DNA of 64,000 nucleotides from Cristatella mucedo (taxonomy: Eukaryota > Bryozoa > Phylactolaemata > Cristatellidae). The stretch spans positions 6,078,501 to 6,142,500 of the forward strand of contig WPIO01000003.1 in the NCBI GenBank assembly GCA_009760855.2. Reading direction: 5' to 3'. Of this stretch, positions 45,531-58,565 are shown in pieces; position 1 is the first letter of the stretch, and each line of letters starts with the position of its first letter. The notes beneath the pieces are model-generated. The model was not told where the DNA came from, searched no databases, and saw only the letters and a program-made list of their open reading frames with translations. A program made the translations under genes and the position numbers.

Positions 45531-48033
45531 CAGCACACGCCCGAGCCCATCCGGTCCGTGAGGATTTGTAACTATACCTCCCTGCGATTACGAACTCTGA
45601 GCTTCAGAGCTGAGCCTTGATTAAGTACGAGGAGCTTCATCAACGAAGGAGAAATCTCATTAAATAACTGCAATAAGCCGAGACCTATGAGCTGTACGTT
45701 GCACAATTATGTACGCTAATGATTACTGTGTGGTTTATAATATGGCTACTATATTTGGGTTTTTCCTCGACCGCAGTTCCTGGAGCGACGCCTGTCGGTC
45801 GTTGAATCTACCGCTAGGCGTAAGCTGCAGTCAGCCTGATAATGAGTCTGCTAGAAGTCGCCGTGTGTGTCAGTCGTACAATGCAGGTTACTTCTTTGCG
45901 TTCATTAAGACAATTTTGATGCTAACGCTGCTCACAGAGTATCGGGCTCTTTGTTCTTATCGTTGACTTTTGGGTCACAATTTGGCGCGAAAGACACCAC
46001 TGGAGCTCATGTCTTTGACTACCAGTTACGATGTATTTTTTTAATTTAAGCATTGCACTGCAAGTTCTTCTCATCATAGACGTATCCGTTGGAGTTTTGA
46101 ACTTTTCTTCAGCAAGCTGAAGATAATTCTGGCTCATCTGAGATAATAAATGGGGCAAGTTTGAATCTCAGATTTGGCTTCGTTATGCACAGAGAAAGTA
46201 ACACTGAGAAATATTGACTTTCAGAAACTAATAGACCCGGCAACCACGCTCATGGCCAGATAAACACTATGTTTAAGCTCTGATAGATACTTTCTAATTG
46301 TACTATAGTTTAGAAAACTGTATCGACTCGATACGCCTGCTAGCTTGTGTTTTTTGCATTTCTGCTGCGGTGGACCTATTTTGCTACAACTGCAGCGATA
46401 GCTCTATTTAGTCTATCTATTTATTAGATTTATCCTCGAGCACCGAAACGTGTCACTACGCCTCTATACCCTGGCAGCGGTTTTAGTACTTACTTCGCGT
46501 GTGGTTTTCTATTCTTTTTAAGATATTTAGAAGATTCGCTAAAGTAGCTACAATCTTCCCGCCCTCAGTCTTAAAACTCAAAGGAGCTCTGACCTCTTTC
46601 CTCGCCTAAACGCGAAGCAACAAACTGTCGACGGATTTGTGAGTAAATCTAGCGTCTTGAAAAACCCTTCACTGTGTCGCTATAATACTAAATTCTGTCT
46701 GTAGCAAGCGCCATCCTTTAGTGCGTACATTTTTATTGATCCCTGACCTAGTTGGTTATCCGGAAGTGCTAGGTTGCTTCGTACGCTCCTAAGTCTAACG
46801 TGAAGCTGGGCCGCAGGAAACGCCCTCATTATCCCTCACCGTCCCTCAAATCCCCCAATTGGCGTTTTTTCACTGGGGCATTGCTGGCATTTTAAAGTAA
46901 GATTTTAAAACGGTTTAATAAATCTATAATATAAAGTAACGAGGCTTCATTCGAAGTGCCTGCACAATTCCCCAAAGTGTTTAAACTGATCTTGATCGCC
47001 TCGTAGGTGTCCAGTATTGCAGATTTTTTTTAAATCATGTGGAAGATGACAGCTTGGGTGCAGGCGCTTAGACACAGTCGCCAAAATCCCTTTGCAGCAA
47101 ATGTAAAGCGCCTAGAAAGACGTTGAGTTCTCTGAGGGTGCTTTAACAAGTGCATTAATAATATTATGCAATAGATTTCACTTGCCTTGCATTGTGCTGA
47201 GTCCCCATGTAGGATGGGTCGACTGCGAAGACTGTATGCGGTTGTTCCTGCACTACAGCAGTAAGTTAACTTTTATAAATACAAATTCATTCTAAATATT
47301 TGGAAATCTGAGCGTATTTTAATACATTTTTAAGGCATGTTAAAAATTAATAAACCTAGTGACTCATAGCCCCTTTTGGTCTATCTAAATTGACTACCTA
47401 GCTTTCACAGGAACGGACTATGACGATAGCAGATCTCGATCAGAATCTCCTCAGGAACACGCCTTCGGGTCCCGGCTTGATTATTTTTTTAATGGGTAAA
47501 CTCTTAGTTTAATTTTAGAAGGAAACAGCCAGGATTAGTGGCTGATTCAATTACATTCCTCTTAGGCATGATCAACAGCACCACAACCTCACAATTGTTA
47601 GGGCAAGCATCAAGGCCTCCCCACGACAAATGTTATCGCTCCGTTAGCGTTAGCATTATCGGCAAAGTGACTATAAATAGCGTCAAAACAGCTCAGTGTA
47701 AGCACATCGCCCGAGGCGTCACAATCTCTTCATCCTCTGGGAGGGCATCAGCCAGCGCCGGACGAATCACCACAATCCACTCTTATTAGGCTACGCTCAA
47801 TAATTCTGCAATTAGACTTATGTCATTACATGTTTGATTCCACTGCATCCAAATTAACGGCGGCATTTAAAGCTGCTTTGGTGGTTAACTGTCAGCAATG
47901 CATGGTAGTTGACACCAATGGTCAGGGCCATCGACGAGATTAGCTTCGAGAAACTTCTACTTTTATTTCACGTAACATCTGTGTGTGAGCATAATTTGCA
48001 CCATTTTTGAGGATTCAATCAGCGGCAACTTAC
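45531..48033. other. Unclassified, one LINE-1 tail
   Basis: A LINE-1 3' hairpin and tail on the plus strand lies at about 47095-47165 ('aatgtaaagcgcctagaaag' to 'gtgcattaataatatt'). Otherwise I see nothing. Confidence 0.45.
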
Positions 48034-48154
48034 GGCTATGCCCTGGGGAGATACGCCAATCCACTGTGGTCCCTTACAAATAGACGAAGGGATGCTCAGA
48101 GAACCTGTAACTGGTTTGCATATTACACAACTCTGCAATAAATTGCATCCGCAT
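48034..48154 (-). CDS. Possible earlier exon of gene C
   Basis: The acceptor is TTCCTTAAACAG and the donor GCC|GTAAGT, leaving in phase 0 as the next CTHRC1-like exon requires. It reads CGCNLLQSCVICKPVTGSLS, then SSICKGPQWIGVSPQGIA. The end (Cys, 12 residues, Gly-Ile, donor) matches DKC...SGIV of gene A exon 4. The entry phase (2) differs from gene A, so either the upstream part differs or this belongs to another gene. Confidence 0.42.
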
Positions 48155-48728
48155 CTGTTTAAGGAATCAAGAAAGTAAAATCGAGGGGAATGCACGGCAA
48201 TCAGCAGAAATGATCTGGCTTTCACTGCAATCTGTTTCAGATTGACTAGAAATTTGGTGTTTGTAGCTCTAATTATTATTTTGCATTGCATTTGCTATGG
48301 ACTCTCATACTTTTGATCCATTTTAGGCGTTCAATCTCCGACGATGAATAGCAATCGGAGGCTATTTCTCAAAAAAATACAAGATTTTGTGATGCTCTGT
48401 TACAATTAGAAACAGAGATGGTAGTAAAATACCCATATTTTCTCGCTTATTATAGGGAACTGTGATAAAAGAGAAACCACATCTTTTCAACCAATTACGC
48501 ATGCATAATCAAAAGGTGTGAACGGCAATGGCCCAATAAAATACAACAATAAAAGGAAATTCAACCAAAAATTAGCTTTGAAATGCTTGAATGTTCCAGC
48601 TTTAACTAGTTGACTAGTTGTTAACTGGTGTGCCAAATTCCAAAACCTCAAATTTGAGAAAGCTTAATTTTTTATGTCGTGCGGATGCTGAACAGTGAAT
48701 ATATATATGTATCAGTGTTGTATGTGCT

Positions 48729-48751
48729 ATATATATATATATATATATATA
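48729..48751. repeat. (TA)n tract
   Basis: Short alternating TA run. Confidence 0.9.
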
Positions 48752-48814
48752 CCTGCGTACATCACTTAAAGTAATTAAGTTAATACTTTAGTTAGTAAGT
48801 CTTGTTAGTAAATC

Positions 48815-49425
48815 TAACTGAAGGCAGGGTCTTCAAAATATTAGAGGTTTCTATGAGTTGTAGGTAAACGATTCAATTCCGAAATGTAAATAGTGGAAAG
48901 CATAGCCTGGTGGGGACGTAAATCTGATAGCTAGGCGGGAGCTAAAGAACGGAGGAACCTAAACGTAAGTGACTGAACCTTGAAGTCGATGCTTTACTTG
49001 ACTGTGAATAAACGCAGGTCGGCGAAAAGTGGTGTACTGCGGCATATGTTACCATCACTAGTGACAAGCCCAGGTGCAGAGTTTTGGATCAGCTGTAAGT
49101 GACTGACTGCTTGTAAACCGGTAAGCAGTGAGCCACAAACCTAGAGACCGAATGTAACAAATGCACCGACTAATTTAGGTGGGGTATCCTTGTCTAAGCA
49201 AGCCAACGATTTAGCAATGTCATGCATCTGAAAGTAGGCAAAGCTGACTCGGAAGCGCTTTGGTCATCTAATGAAAGGTCACCCTTGGGAGAGGACACAA
49301 TTTTGCTCAGATTCACCAAGAGGCACAGCTTATTTAGAGCGTTAGGTGTTTCCATTTTCTGAATCGCACTTGTTTTGCTCGTATTTGGTAAGCTGTTTTA
49401 TCTTCATTCAGTTAAAAAAAAGGTT
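48815..49425 (-). mobile_element. Old LINE-1 fragment
   Basis: The plus-strand blocks 'gtaggtaaacgattcaattccgaa', 'cttgaagtcgatgc' and 'gagttttggatcagctgtaag' are reverse complements of the LINE-1 C-terminal region. Heavily mutated, no 3' tail. Confidence 0.75.
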
Positions 49426-49478
49426 TGAAAAGATGCTAACCTTCTCTTGGTCTTTTTTTGATTTCTTTGATAGCCTGA

Positions 49479-49595
49479 CTACAGCTTTTTGAGGGATGCT
49501 GGGGCGAGACCCGAGTTCAATGCCATATTCATTATGATAGCTATGCATGCCAGCAGCAGACGCACGCGACTTTGAAGCTCGGCAGTGAGAGTCAT
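49479..49595 (-). other. Signal-peptide-like short frame
   Basis: A 38-codon frame begins MTLTAELQSRVRLLLACIAI and goes on with a hydrophobic core, then NSGLAPASLKKL and a stop. The SRV plus hydrophobic core resembles the start of gene A. No good splice donor lies before the stop, so it is either a decayed first exon of gene C or chance. Confidence 0.28.
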
Positions 49596-49954
49596 GCCTC
49601 GTTCCACTGTAAAGTTAAAGTTTTCAATACATTTTCACAGGTTCCACCTGGTGCAGAAATATAAGTACCGTTCCACAAACTCGCGCAAAAGCATTGATTT
49701 AGCTGTCTCTACACGAATCGCTAAGCATTTTTGGCGGAATTTCATTTGCATACAGTTTCGGCTTCTTGTTATCTGTGGTTGATTCATTTTCGATAACCGA
49801 CAAAAGACAAAAGGCCGTCGCAGCCAACAGAAGCACAGAAGAAATCTATACGATTTACTCCTCTAGATGGATACGGCGGAAGTGTAAGATTTCAATGATG
49901 ACTTTGAACTCAGCTATCTCCCAACTTAGGTATATGTTCAAATTTTCAGCTGAA

Positions 49955-50555
49955 AATAATAATATAAACAATAACAATGCACTTGATAAAGAGTGCACAG
50001 AGAGCTCTTTTTCTTTCTAGGCGCTTTACATTTGCTGCAAAGGGAAACGCAATTGAATGGTGAGTAATATCAGGCTTGATAAACAGCATGAATAACATGG
50101 TTAGGGATGACATGCACTGGGTCGGCATTCAAGTGTGGCTAGTGGCAGCATGCACTGTATCAGAAAGCATAAACGCATGAAGAAGGAATCGCAGGGACCC
50201 AATAAATGCTGTCCTAAATGGGTGTGTTTTTAAGTTTCTTTTAAATGTGGTCAAGTCACGAGATGTTGCGACACAAGTCGAGAGTGAGTTCTGGGCTTGG
50301 GGAAAATACGAACTACAAGCACGGTCTCCAATGGATTTGAGGTTTGTAGGAGATATTGGTAAACTGTTGGATTCTGAAAAGCGGGTGGTACGATGCTTGT
50401 CCTGGTGGGGAGTAGATCTGAGATATAGGCTAGAGCCAAAGAATGAAGTGCTTAAAAGTGAGCGACAAAACCTTGAAGTCGACCCGCTTCTTGACCGGTA
50501 GCCGGTGCAGGTCGGCGAGAAGTGGTGGGATGTGGCAACTCCGAGTCTCACGACA
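49955..50555 (-). mobile_element. LINE-1 copy, 3' part
   Basis: The tail of ATT-type repeats and the hairpin are at 49955-50030. The minus-strand frame at 50129-50551 covers HHFSPTCTGY-type and SRDLTTFKRNLKTHPFRTAF, the C-terminus and 3' UTR. A young, short copy. Confidence 0.9.
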
Positions 50556-51369
50556 GAAGAGAAGCAATGGCATTTTCCTTGCTATGCGATGCATGCAGCC
50601 GCCTAGCTTTTACTCAACAAGAGGTTGCGTACATCGGTATCGCTATTCAAGAGATGCTACCGGGAGTGGTTAATTTTTGAAAGCGGAAACTTGAACACGA
50701 TTCCTTAAGGATTTCGTCCTTTTGCTAGCAAATTGTCAGGTTAGTTTGTCTTATAAACTAAATCACTATCTGAGTTGTCGCTCGGCAGTCTATTCGGTTA
50801 GACATTGCTCTAATGAATGGGGTTGTGTGAGGATTGGATTAGTTGATCACGTAAGCTTCTAAAAGCATACACAAATTTGGATATATTTGCTTGTGCAAAG
50901 CATCTTCAAGCAAAACACGTAGTTTTGTATGCTTAATGCTTGTAATAAAACTCGCTGTGGAAAGACTTGGTGAGTCGTCGATCATAGCATTCCGCCAAAT
51001 CATAAGTCCAGGGCAAGCGTGTGAGAGATTCCCCATGAGGTTATACATGGCTAAACGATTACTTTCACCACTTTTTACACAATGACTGGAACAAAAGAAA
51101 GACGCATAAAGTCCAACTATCGAAATTGAAGTCAACCACCTGGAAAGCTAACATGTCGTAACCCTCATTTCAATATTGTTATATTAATGATAAAGAAGGG
51201 GATACGATCTGCTATGCAATATTCTCGCTTAATCCTAATCAAATCACTTGAAGCAATCCAGTCTTTTTGCCATTTCATGGTTTTCCCTTTTTGCTGCATT
51301 CTCTATATATGGCAGACAAAAAAGGGATTCGACAATGAGGGGATAAATAAATATGATTCCATGGCAGCA
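50556..51369. other. Intergenic, unclassified
   Basis: Nothing recognised. Confidence 0.45.
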
Positions 51370-52165
51370 ACCGTATGCCTCCAAGTCTGCCTATTATCAG
51401 CTTCATAACGTTGCTAAAATTCGGACTTGTTTAGATAAGAATACCACGTCCAAGTTGGTCCATGCATTCGTGACATCACGTCATGACTTCTGCAACTCAC
51501 TGCTTACTGGCATACCAGCATGTGCGATCAGGCGATTACAGCTGGTGCAAAACCTTGCAGCTAGGCTAGTCTGTCGTGACCTTCACAGTTGCCACGTTAC
51601 ACTACTTCTCTCCGACCTTTACTGGCTACCAGTCAAGCAGCGGATTGACTTCAAGGTTTTGTCGCTCACTTTTAGATCCCTTCATTCTATGGCTCCAGCC
51701 TATCTCTCCGATATACTCCCCCACCAGGCAGAGCATCGTACCACCAGCTTTTCGGAATCCAACAGTCTACAAATACCTCTTACAAACCTTAAAGCTTTTG
51801 GAGACCATGCATTTAGTTCGTATGCTCCCAAAGCCTTTAACTCCCTCCCGACCTGCGTCAGAACATCCCCCAACCTGACCACATTTAAAAGAAACTTAAA
51901 AACACCTATTTAGGACAGCATTTAGTATGTCCCTGTGATTCGTCCTTGAGGTGCTTTTGAGTGGTGACACTGTGCATGCTGCCACTAACCACGTTGGCAC
52001 GCTGACATTGTGCATGTCACCACAAACCATATTATTCATTTTTTTCAAGCATGATTTTACCTACCATTCAAATTTTCTTCCCTTTGAAGCAAATGTAAAG
52101 CGCCTAGAAAGAGATTAAGTTCTCTGAGGAGGCTTTATCAAGTAGATTATTATTATTACTATTAA
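51370..52165 (+). mobile_element. LINE-1 copy, 3' part, young
   Basis: The frame 51353-51913 covers SAYYQLHNVAKIRTCLDKNT through RRLQLVQNLAARLVCRDLHS and SFGDHAFSSYAPKAFNSLPT. It then goes into the 3' UTR, the hairpin (AAAGCGCC region near 52097) and TTATTATTA. It has no stop before the natural C-terminal end except one just after KTPI. The RT catalytic part is absent. Confidence 0.92.
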
Positions 52166-54009
52166 TATTATGCCTAGTCAACCGTTTCCTCGTGATTGAG
52201 TCGTGCCTTATTAAATCTCTGTTACGATTATTTTTAAACGTGCCAAAACTTACACAGATCCCTAAAATTTTCAACTACATTATTTTGGCGATAGTACTGT
52301 TAAGGCCAAGCAATTGAAACTAATTTATTCAATTATGTTTTCATTCTTGGTTGATCTATCGGGCCTAACAGTTTTGCGGTGTGTTCTTCATTCGATTAGA
52401 GTGTCCAATCGAATAAATTATGTAATATATTTTAATTTACTAGATTTATGTTGGCCCTGTGCCTACCAAATTCATGACGTCAAGTAGGATTCGTTTCATT
52501 CATCTACGATCGTCGGTAATAATCATTGGTCATGCTTACTTAACAGCATCTGCGAAGTGCTTAGAAAGTGGTTCAATTCTCTAGGGGTGCTATGCTAATG
52601 AGGTATAACTATTATTTTATTACTTTTAATAAACAAAAATTTATTAGAAAAAGACCCAGCCTACAGGATCGCCAACAAGGTTATATCTCGTCAATGGAAA
52701 GAATTTTGAAGTAAGTCAATAATAATAAGTTATCCGTTTTTTACTCCTACACCACTTATAAGTATATTAATTGGCTGCATTCTCCACAGTAATAAATAGT
52801 TAAACCTCGGTATAAATAAGGTTGTAGAATGAGTTATTGAAATATACAAGTGCATGTAAAAAATTTCTTAACTTATTATCAGATCTTAATATCATTTTAA
52901 GATCAGTTTTCCTAAACTTCTAGTTTATAACTTTCGTCTCTTTAAAGATACCTGCTGACTCGATTATGTTGCTAGGAGATTACTGGAATATTTTTGACAG
53001 TCTCGGAGAGCTCAGCACTCTTTTTTTATGCAAATTCTTAGGCTTTAAGATTACATACCGTCTTTGCAAGAGCATTCCCATCCAACAATTGACGTTTCAT
53101 TTCTTATTAGGCTAAAAGGCTTGTATTTCTATAGTCCAACTTTGCAGGCTTTATATTTAGTCTTATCTACAAATTTAATTTCTCCAGAGGAGAAAAAACT
53201 AGAACAAAAATGGTTCCGCTTGGATAAATCTAGAGCCTATTTAATTTGACTGAAATACACAGACAGCATTGTAACTAATAGATTTTACAATTTAGGCTAT
53301 TGGGCTAGATGCTGATTTAAATGGCTAAATGGATATTGGCTCATTGCATAAATTAAATGTCGGCCCAGACATAAGAATTTTTAGAAATTTTTGTTTCCCG
53401 AATCTCGACATTACTATGTTATTACTCGCTTCACAAATTTTAAAGAAATACTGGCAGCTAGCACATTATTTTTCAAGTTCATATTGTGATAAATAATATA
53501 GTAAGACGTGCAAAATTACCATCTAATGACTTTAAGGGTGCTTCCACAAATAATTAGTGCTTATCCAGGCTACCTCAAACTGGTGAAATTAGAACTATAT
53601 AGGTATTTAGAGTTATACCTCAAGCTTTTTCGCTGTGACTTTACATTTTAGTTTTCAATGAATCTTGAGTTGATTTAAAATTTAGACTGGCATTTAATCC
53701 AGATCAGCAGTGCAAAAGCATGGTGAGTTTTTCAATCAATTTTGGCAGATTTTCTGGCGATAATAGCAAAAGAAGTATGCAAATGTCCCTGGCGACTGAC
53801 CAGCATCATAATTTGTTGTTTGCTCATCGATTAAACAGGGTTACTGGTGATGTATTACCGGTATTTGTTTTTTGCATGAAACCGGGATTTACCGACAATC
53901 GTCCAAGAAATGTAGTTGCACCATCAAATAGGAGTAAGCATTTGGCTAAGTGGATGCTTAGTCACCGGCTCCTGTGCTCAGCTGCACGATGTGGGAAACA
54001 GCTGGTAGA
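52166..54009. other. AT-rich intergenic, one LINE-1 tail
   Basis: A decayed LINE-1 3' end on the plus strand lies at about 52545-52620. The open frame at 53720-54000 (+) leads into SINE-a and has no family pattern. Confidence 0.45.
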
Positions 54010-54168
54010 GAGCCGTTATGGCACACTAGGGAAGCTTTTTTATGACCTCGGCCCCAAGGTCGTGGGTTCGATTCCTGCTGTGGGCAATCCTTTATTGCCA
54101 CAGCAAGCAGTGGTGATAGCCGTAAAGGCTTTGGGTCGCTATAGAAAAAGAGGTTGTTAAATCAGCTA
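54010..54168 (+). repeat. tRNA-derived SINE, family a
   Basis: Begins AGAGCCGTTATGGCACACTA, then a palindromic arm GACCTCGGCCCCAAGGTC and the B box GTGGGTTCGATTCC, then the shared body (ATAGCCGTAAAGGCTTTGGG). The B box is close to the tRNA consensus. Confidence 0.78.
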
Positions 54169-54253
54169 GGATATTTCAAATGATAGCGAAATCCTTCTAC
54201 TACAGATAAAGGTGGTGACAGCAATCGCCGAAGAAAATACATGACAAGCTGGT

Positions 54254-54460
54254 GAGCTGTGACGGCACGCTGAGTGAGGTGGTTGCTTTTCATGCCCTCG
54301 GTCATGAAATGTCTTTGGGCCTGAATCTAGTAACGGGCGACCTTTTATGGCAGCTGGAAGCTGTGGTTATAGCCGTAAAAGCTCTTATGTCGCTCTGTCT
54401 TTTTGTCTTTTTCTTATGTCGCTTTTTACTGTCAAAAAAGAGGCTGCTCAATCAGCCAGT
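54254..54460 (+). repeat. tRNA-derived SINE, family a, second copy
   Basis: Starts GAGCTGTGACGGCACGCTGA and ends with the body TATAGCCGTAAAAGCTCTTA and 'aaaagaggctgctcaatcagc'. Same orientation as the copy 86 bases before it. The B-box part is mutated. Confidence 0.7.
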
Positions 54461-56389
54461 AAATAGTTTCAATAGAATGCCAAAAAAATATCACGCTTGC
54501 ATTTCATGTTTGCATGATTGCTGAGGCCCTGATCTGCCTGATCTGCCTGATCTGATCTTTCGATTATCCTGTGCGATAGAGGAAGTGTTTCCATACATTC
54601 CAAGAACGAATCATGTATTCCGATTGCATTTGATGCAATTAAACCTCGATATCTAAATTTTAAATTTCAAAACGCATAGTTTGAAAACGAGCATAATCAG
54701 AAGAATCTAAAGAGGTAGTATGAGTTTGATTTATTCAAAGTGAAAGCAAACAATTTCGGATCGATCATGTGGCTCCAGCCCTTAAACCGATTTCTAGTGA
54801 AAGCTACAGGAATCTGCATTTTCCGGAACATCCTAAGAATTCTGGAACCTTTTAAAGTTGCTTTAAGGATCTTTAAGTTATTTAAATCGTCACTCGTGGT
54901 CCCCTCTGTTTATTAAAATATGGTTGAGTTCCCATTACCCCATGATTTTTATTTGTGACTGCTTAAGCTAAACATCCATTGATGGCACCTGTATCGGCTA
55001 GGGTAACAATGCATGTGAACCTGTCGGTACTACACTTGACAGCAAAATGAGATAATTTCAACTTGTAGTTTATCGTGTTGTAAAAACCAAGCCTATAAGC
55101 GACGACAGATCTTTCCAGTTTTTTTCTAGGTCAAAGGCAATAATAAAACACACTTTAAATTCAATAAAAATAGAAACCTGAAACCTTAGCTTACTAATAT
55201 TACTGCACTCTTCACAGTGAAAGCATTGCATTAATACTGGCTAAGCCCTTAAGAAATGGTACCATGGAAATTTACTGATAATTGGAGCAGCAAAATAAGT
55301 TCCTAATTAGACAATAGCTGAACAATACAGAAAGGAAGTTCCCCTGTACTATTATTGTACCATATGAAATCTGTTGCCACAACTTTTTGCACCTTTGATA
55401 ATAATATTAATACTAATATTATGAATTATGTGTTTGTATATTGCCGGAAATAACTGTACCTATTTATTTGGAATTTAAAAAAGGTGTTTAGAAAGCATCA
55501 CGAAATGATGGGTGTTACTATCTGCAAGCAACAGGCACTAAGCACTAGTGTAAACACATAAGACCAATCACGAATAATTTGTTTTGCGAATTTCAGCATC
55601 CCAGGAACGCGTTTATTTTTCGACAACTAACATTAGGGCTGAATGAAAATAACCGAATTTGGTCAAGTTGACGTTGTTGCTGCTCGCAGCTTGCAAGAAA
55701 GCTTAGCCGTCTTAATTGACCCCCTTCAAACCTTGACACCTTAATGCACCACAGAACATCGACGATAGCTAATGGTTTCAACGATTTTGGTCATCCGAGT
55801 AAATGACAGGTCCGTCCCAACCTGGTATGATTAGGCTTACTGCTTAGATAAAAAAGCGTTGATGAGGAACAGCAACCCATGAAATTTAACCAGTAAGTCT
55901 ATAATCTCTAACCGTCGCTCGGCTTTAAAAGATTATTGTAAGCCATATTGACCCATTTTAGCAAGGCTGTTTCCTCATTTTATCGGGAACTATTGTGAAC
56001 ATATAAATGTACTATAGCACTCCTCTTCGTGCAATTATTTATGGAAAATACAAGTCAGAGATAATTGCCTTGAGTATGTGAAGTAAGTCCACATATCAGC
56101 TACTGACTTGTGAGAAATCTATATTCTGTTCAGACCTTACCGCCTGCCGAAATATCCAATGGGATATAGACATTCCATACCCAGCCACTTTACCCACAGG
56201 ACCTTGTCAGATAAGTCTATGTATGGTTTGCCACCTGACGTGCGATGCTCGTATAAAACTGGTTGCTCTAGTTACAGACAAAACTCGGATTCCCAGTTCG
56301 AGATGCATGTAGGTATAATATTTATAACGACTACCTATGTATCACATATATAGTCGCATGACTACTACATTAATTGATAACCACCTCAA
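54461..56389. other. Intergenic, small tandem repeat, otherwise unclassified
   Basis: A short tandem repeat (gatctgcct unit, about three times) lies at 54532-54562. A minus-strand frame near 56145-56270 is open but not recognised. Confidence 0.4.
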
Positions 56390-58565
56390 AAGCCTCTCGT
56401 CTCTTTTGTACATCACTGGCAAAGCTCTACAGTGGTTCAGGGACTAAATTTATGCTAGAATTCAGTGTGTTGGTGTAAGTGGACAACGATAGTATAATAA
56501 TAATGATAATAATAATTCACTTGATAAAGCGCCCTCAGAGAACTTAATCTCTCTCTCTAGGCGCTTTAGATTTGCTGTAAAGTGAAATGCAATTGAATGG
56601 TAAGTAAAATCATGCTTGAAAAACGAACAAAATGAATACTATGGTTAGGGGTGATATGCACAGAGTCAGCATGCAAATGTGGTTAGTGGCAGCATGCACA
56701 GTCTCAGCACGCATAAGCACATCAAGGACGAATCATAGGGACCCACTAAATGCTGTCCTAAATAGGTGTGTTTTTAGATTCCTTGTAAATGTGGTCAGGT
56801 CGGGGAATGTTCTGACGCAGGTCGGGAGGTAGTTCCAGGCTTTGGGAGCATATGAACTAAATGCAAGGTCTCCAAAGGATTTAATATTTGTATGAGGTTT
56901 TTCTAGACTGTTGGATTCCGAAAAGCGGGTGGTACGATGCTTGGCCTGATGGGGTAGTATATCTGAAAGATAGACTGGAGCCATAGAATAAAGGGACCTA
57001 AAAGTGAGCGACAAAACCTTGAAGTCAATCCGTTGCTTGACTGGTAGCCAGTGCAGGTCGGCGAGAAGTGGAGTAGGCAAAATCACTAAAATACGTTACA
57101 ATTCAGAGCTCTGGGCATCCGTTTGTTAATGGCATCCATTTCCTAATTATACTACTCTTCTTGCCAATTTGATTGCCAGAAACCACCTAGGTCTTTCACT
57201 TCTATGCAGATAACACTGACTGTTGCCTTTGCAATTAGGCCGTCGTGCTAGCCACCATTTGAAACTCTTTCAACTTTCTTCCTGTATAAATTGCCAAAAA
57301 CGCTAATGGGTGTCAGAATACTTGCTTAAATTAAATGAAATATAACTAACATACTATTTATAGAAAAAGCTAGATTCCAAACTTGGAAAACTTCACTCAA
57401 ATCGACTCTGCCAGCCTCTCCCCTGCTGAATCTTACAGGAATATAGGTTTCTAGTCCTAAAGTGACCGTTCATCTGGTGACCACATCATTCAGCTTCAAA
57501 GCCAAATCTGGCTACTTTAAGAGAGATGATATTTTTAAAATGCATGCTTGCTTAGATAGGAATATTACATATCAACTCGTCCGTGCAGCTGTGGCATCCC
57601 ATCTCGACCTGTGCACCCCATTGGCTGCTGATTCACCGGCTTATTCAATTAGGCGCCTACAGTTAGTGCAAAACTCTGCAGCTAAGCCTATCTATCGTGA
57701 GCATTGCAGTTGCAACGTCACACAACCTCTAGCCGACTTGCACTAGTTTTAAGTTAAGCAGCTCTTCGAGTTCAACGGGTTTATTGCACATCTAGTTTGC
57801 AATCGATAGGAGCACTTTAGAAAAACTGATTGCCCGGGTTATAGTTGGCTTGATCAATACCAAGTTAGAGTGATTCACAGCAGTGCTTGTGGAATTGGTC
57901 GCTAAGTGACCTGAGAATGCCAAGAATACCAAACATGCCTCTAGCTATGAGTGAGCTTTCTGCCAGAGAAGCTCATTTAACGAGCCCCGCTAGATTCAGC
58001 ATCAATCAGGAACGGGAGCAGGGAGATCGTACCAGATATTAAGGTTGCTAAGATCACCTAAAGGTATACCCCCAGCTACTCACGAAAATAGGCGAACGAC
58101 AATAGGGAGCCGAGGAGCCCAAGGAGCTCGAACAGCCTGCATTTTTGAATTAGAACGTTTTGGAACTTCTCGTATATACTTCAAATCTTGTTCAGACCAG
58201 AGCTTCGGCTCGTATGCTTCAGTTCGTTCAGAGCTTCGGTTCGTATGCTCAAAATCATTAAGCCCAATAAAGGTTGACGTCCCAACATACCATGATTTGA
58301 CAAAATTGATTAAAAAGCTAAACCACAGCTATTCGTCACACCATTTATTGGTTTATAGTTATTCGTACTATTTTTGCTCACGCGTGCTCACTCTGTGACA
58401 CATACTACAGGTCACGTTAGCTTGTTGATGCTGGGCGTTTTATCTCTAACAACATTAGACTTGCTTTCATTGACCATGCAACCTCTAACCGTGTAATCGT
58501 GCCTTTATTAAAGCAAATGCGAAGTGCCTAGAAAGAGTTTGAGTTCTATGAGTACTACACAAATG
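56390..58565 (+). mobile_element. Old LINE-1 copy split by a younger one
   Basis: The plus-strand part at 56390-56480 (SLLYITGKALQWFRD, then CVGVSGQR) breaks off. It resumes at about 57190 (FHFYADNT region) and goes on through KSGYFKRDDIFKMHACLDRN and IRRLQLVQNSAAKPIYREHC to 57745. The C-terminus (YFKSCSDQSFGSYAS, VPTYHDLTKLIKKL) is near 58180-58310 and the hairpin and tail at about 58508-58565. A unit 'cagagcttcggttcgtatgct' is duplicated at about 58198-58250. Many stops. Confidence 0.8.
56490..57085 (-). mobile_element. Young LINE-1 copy nested in the old one
   Basis: The tail of TAATAATGATAATAATAATT and the hairpin are at 56490-56580. The minus-strand frame at 56733-57086 is open from PTPLLADLHWLPVKQRIDF to FRTAFSGSL, the natural end. 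It lies inside the old plus-strand copy, which resumes after about 100 bases. Confidence 0.92.

Larger units (their letters stand above)
36902..48154 (-). pseudogene. Gene C: decayed CTHRC1-like paralog
   Basis: The model joins a last exon (36902-37083), a damaged exon (37546 to about 37740) and a possible earlier exon (48034-48154). The last exon is intact and of the same length (182 bases) as its counterpart in gene B. The middle exon carries three lesions, so no full-length product can be made through it. The intron between 37.7 and 48.0 kb holds LINE pieces and the Gypsy element. A signal-peptide-like frame at 49479-49595 might be its first exon. No PAN or EGF exon was found. Confidence 0.6.
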
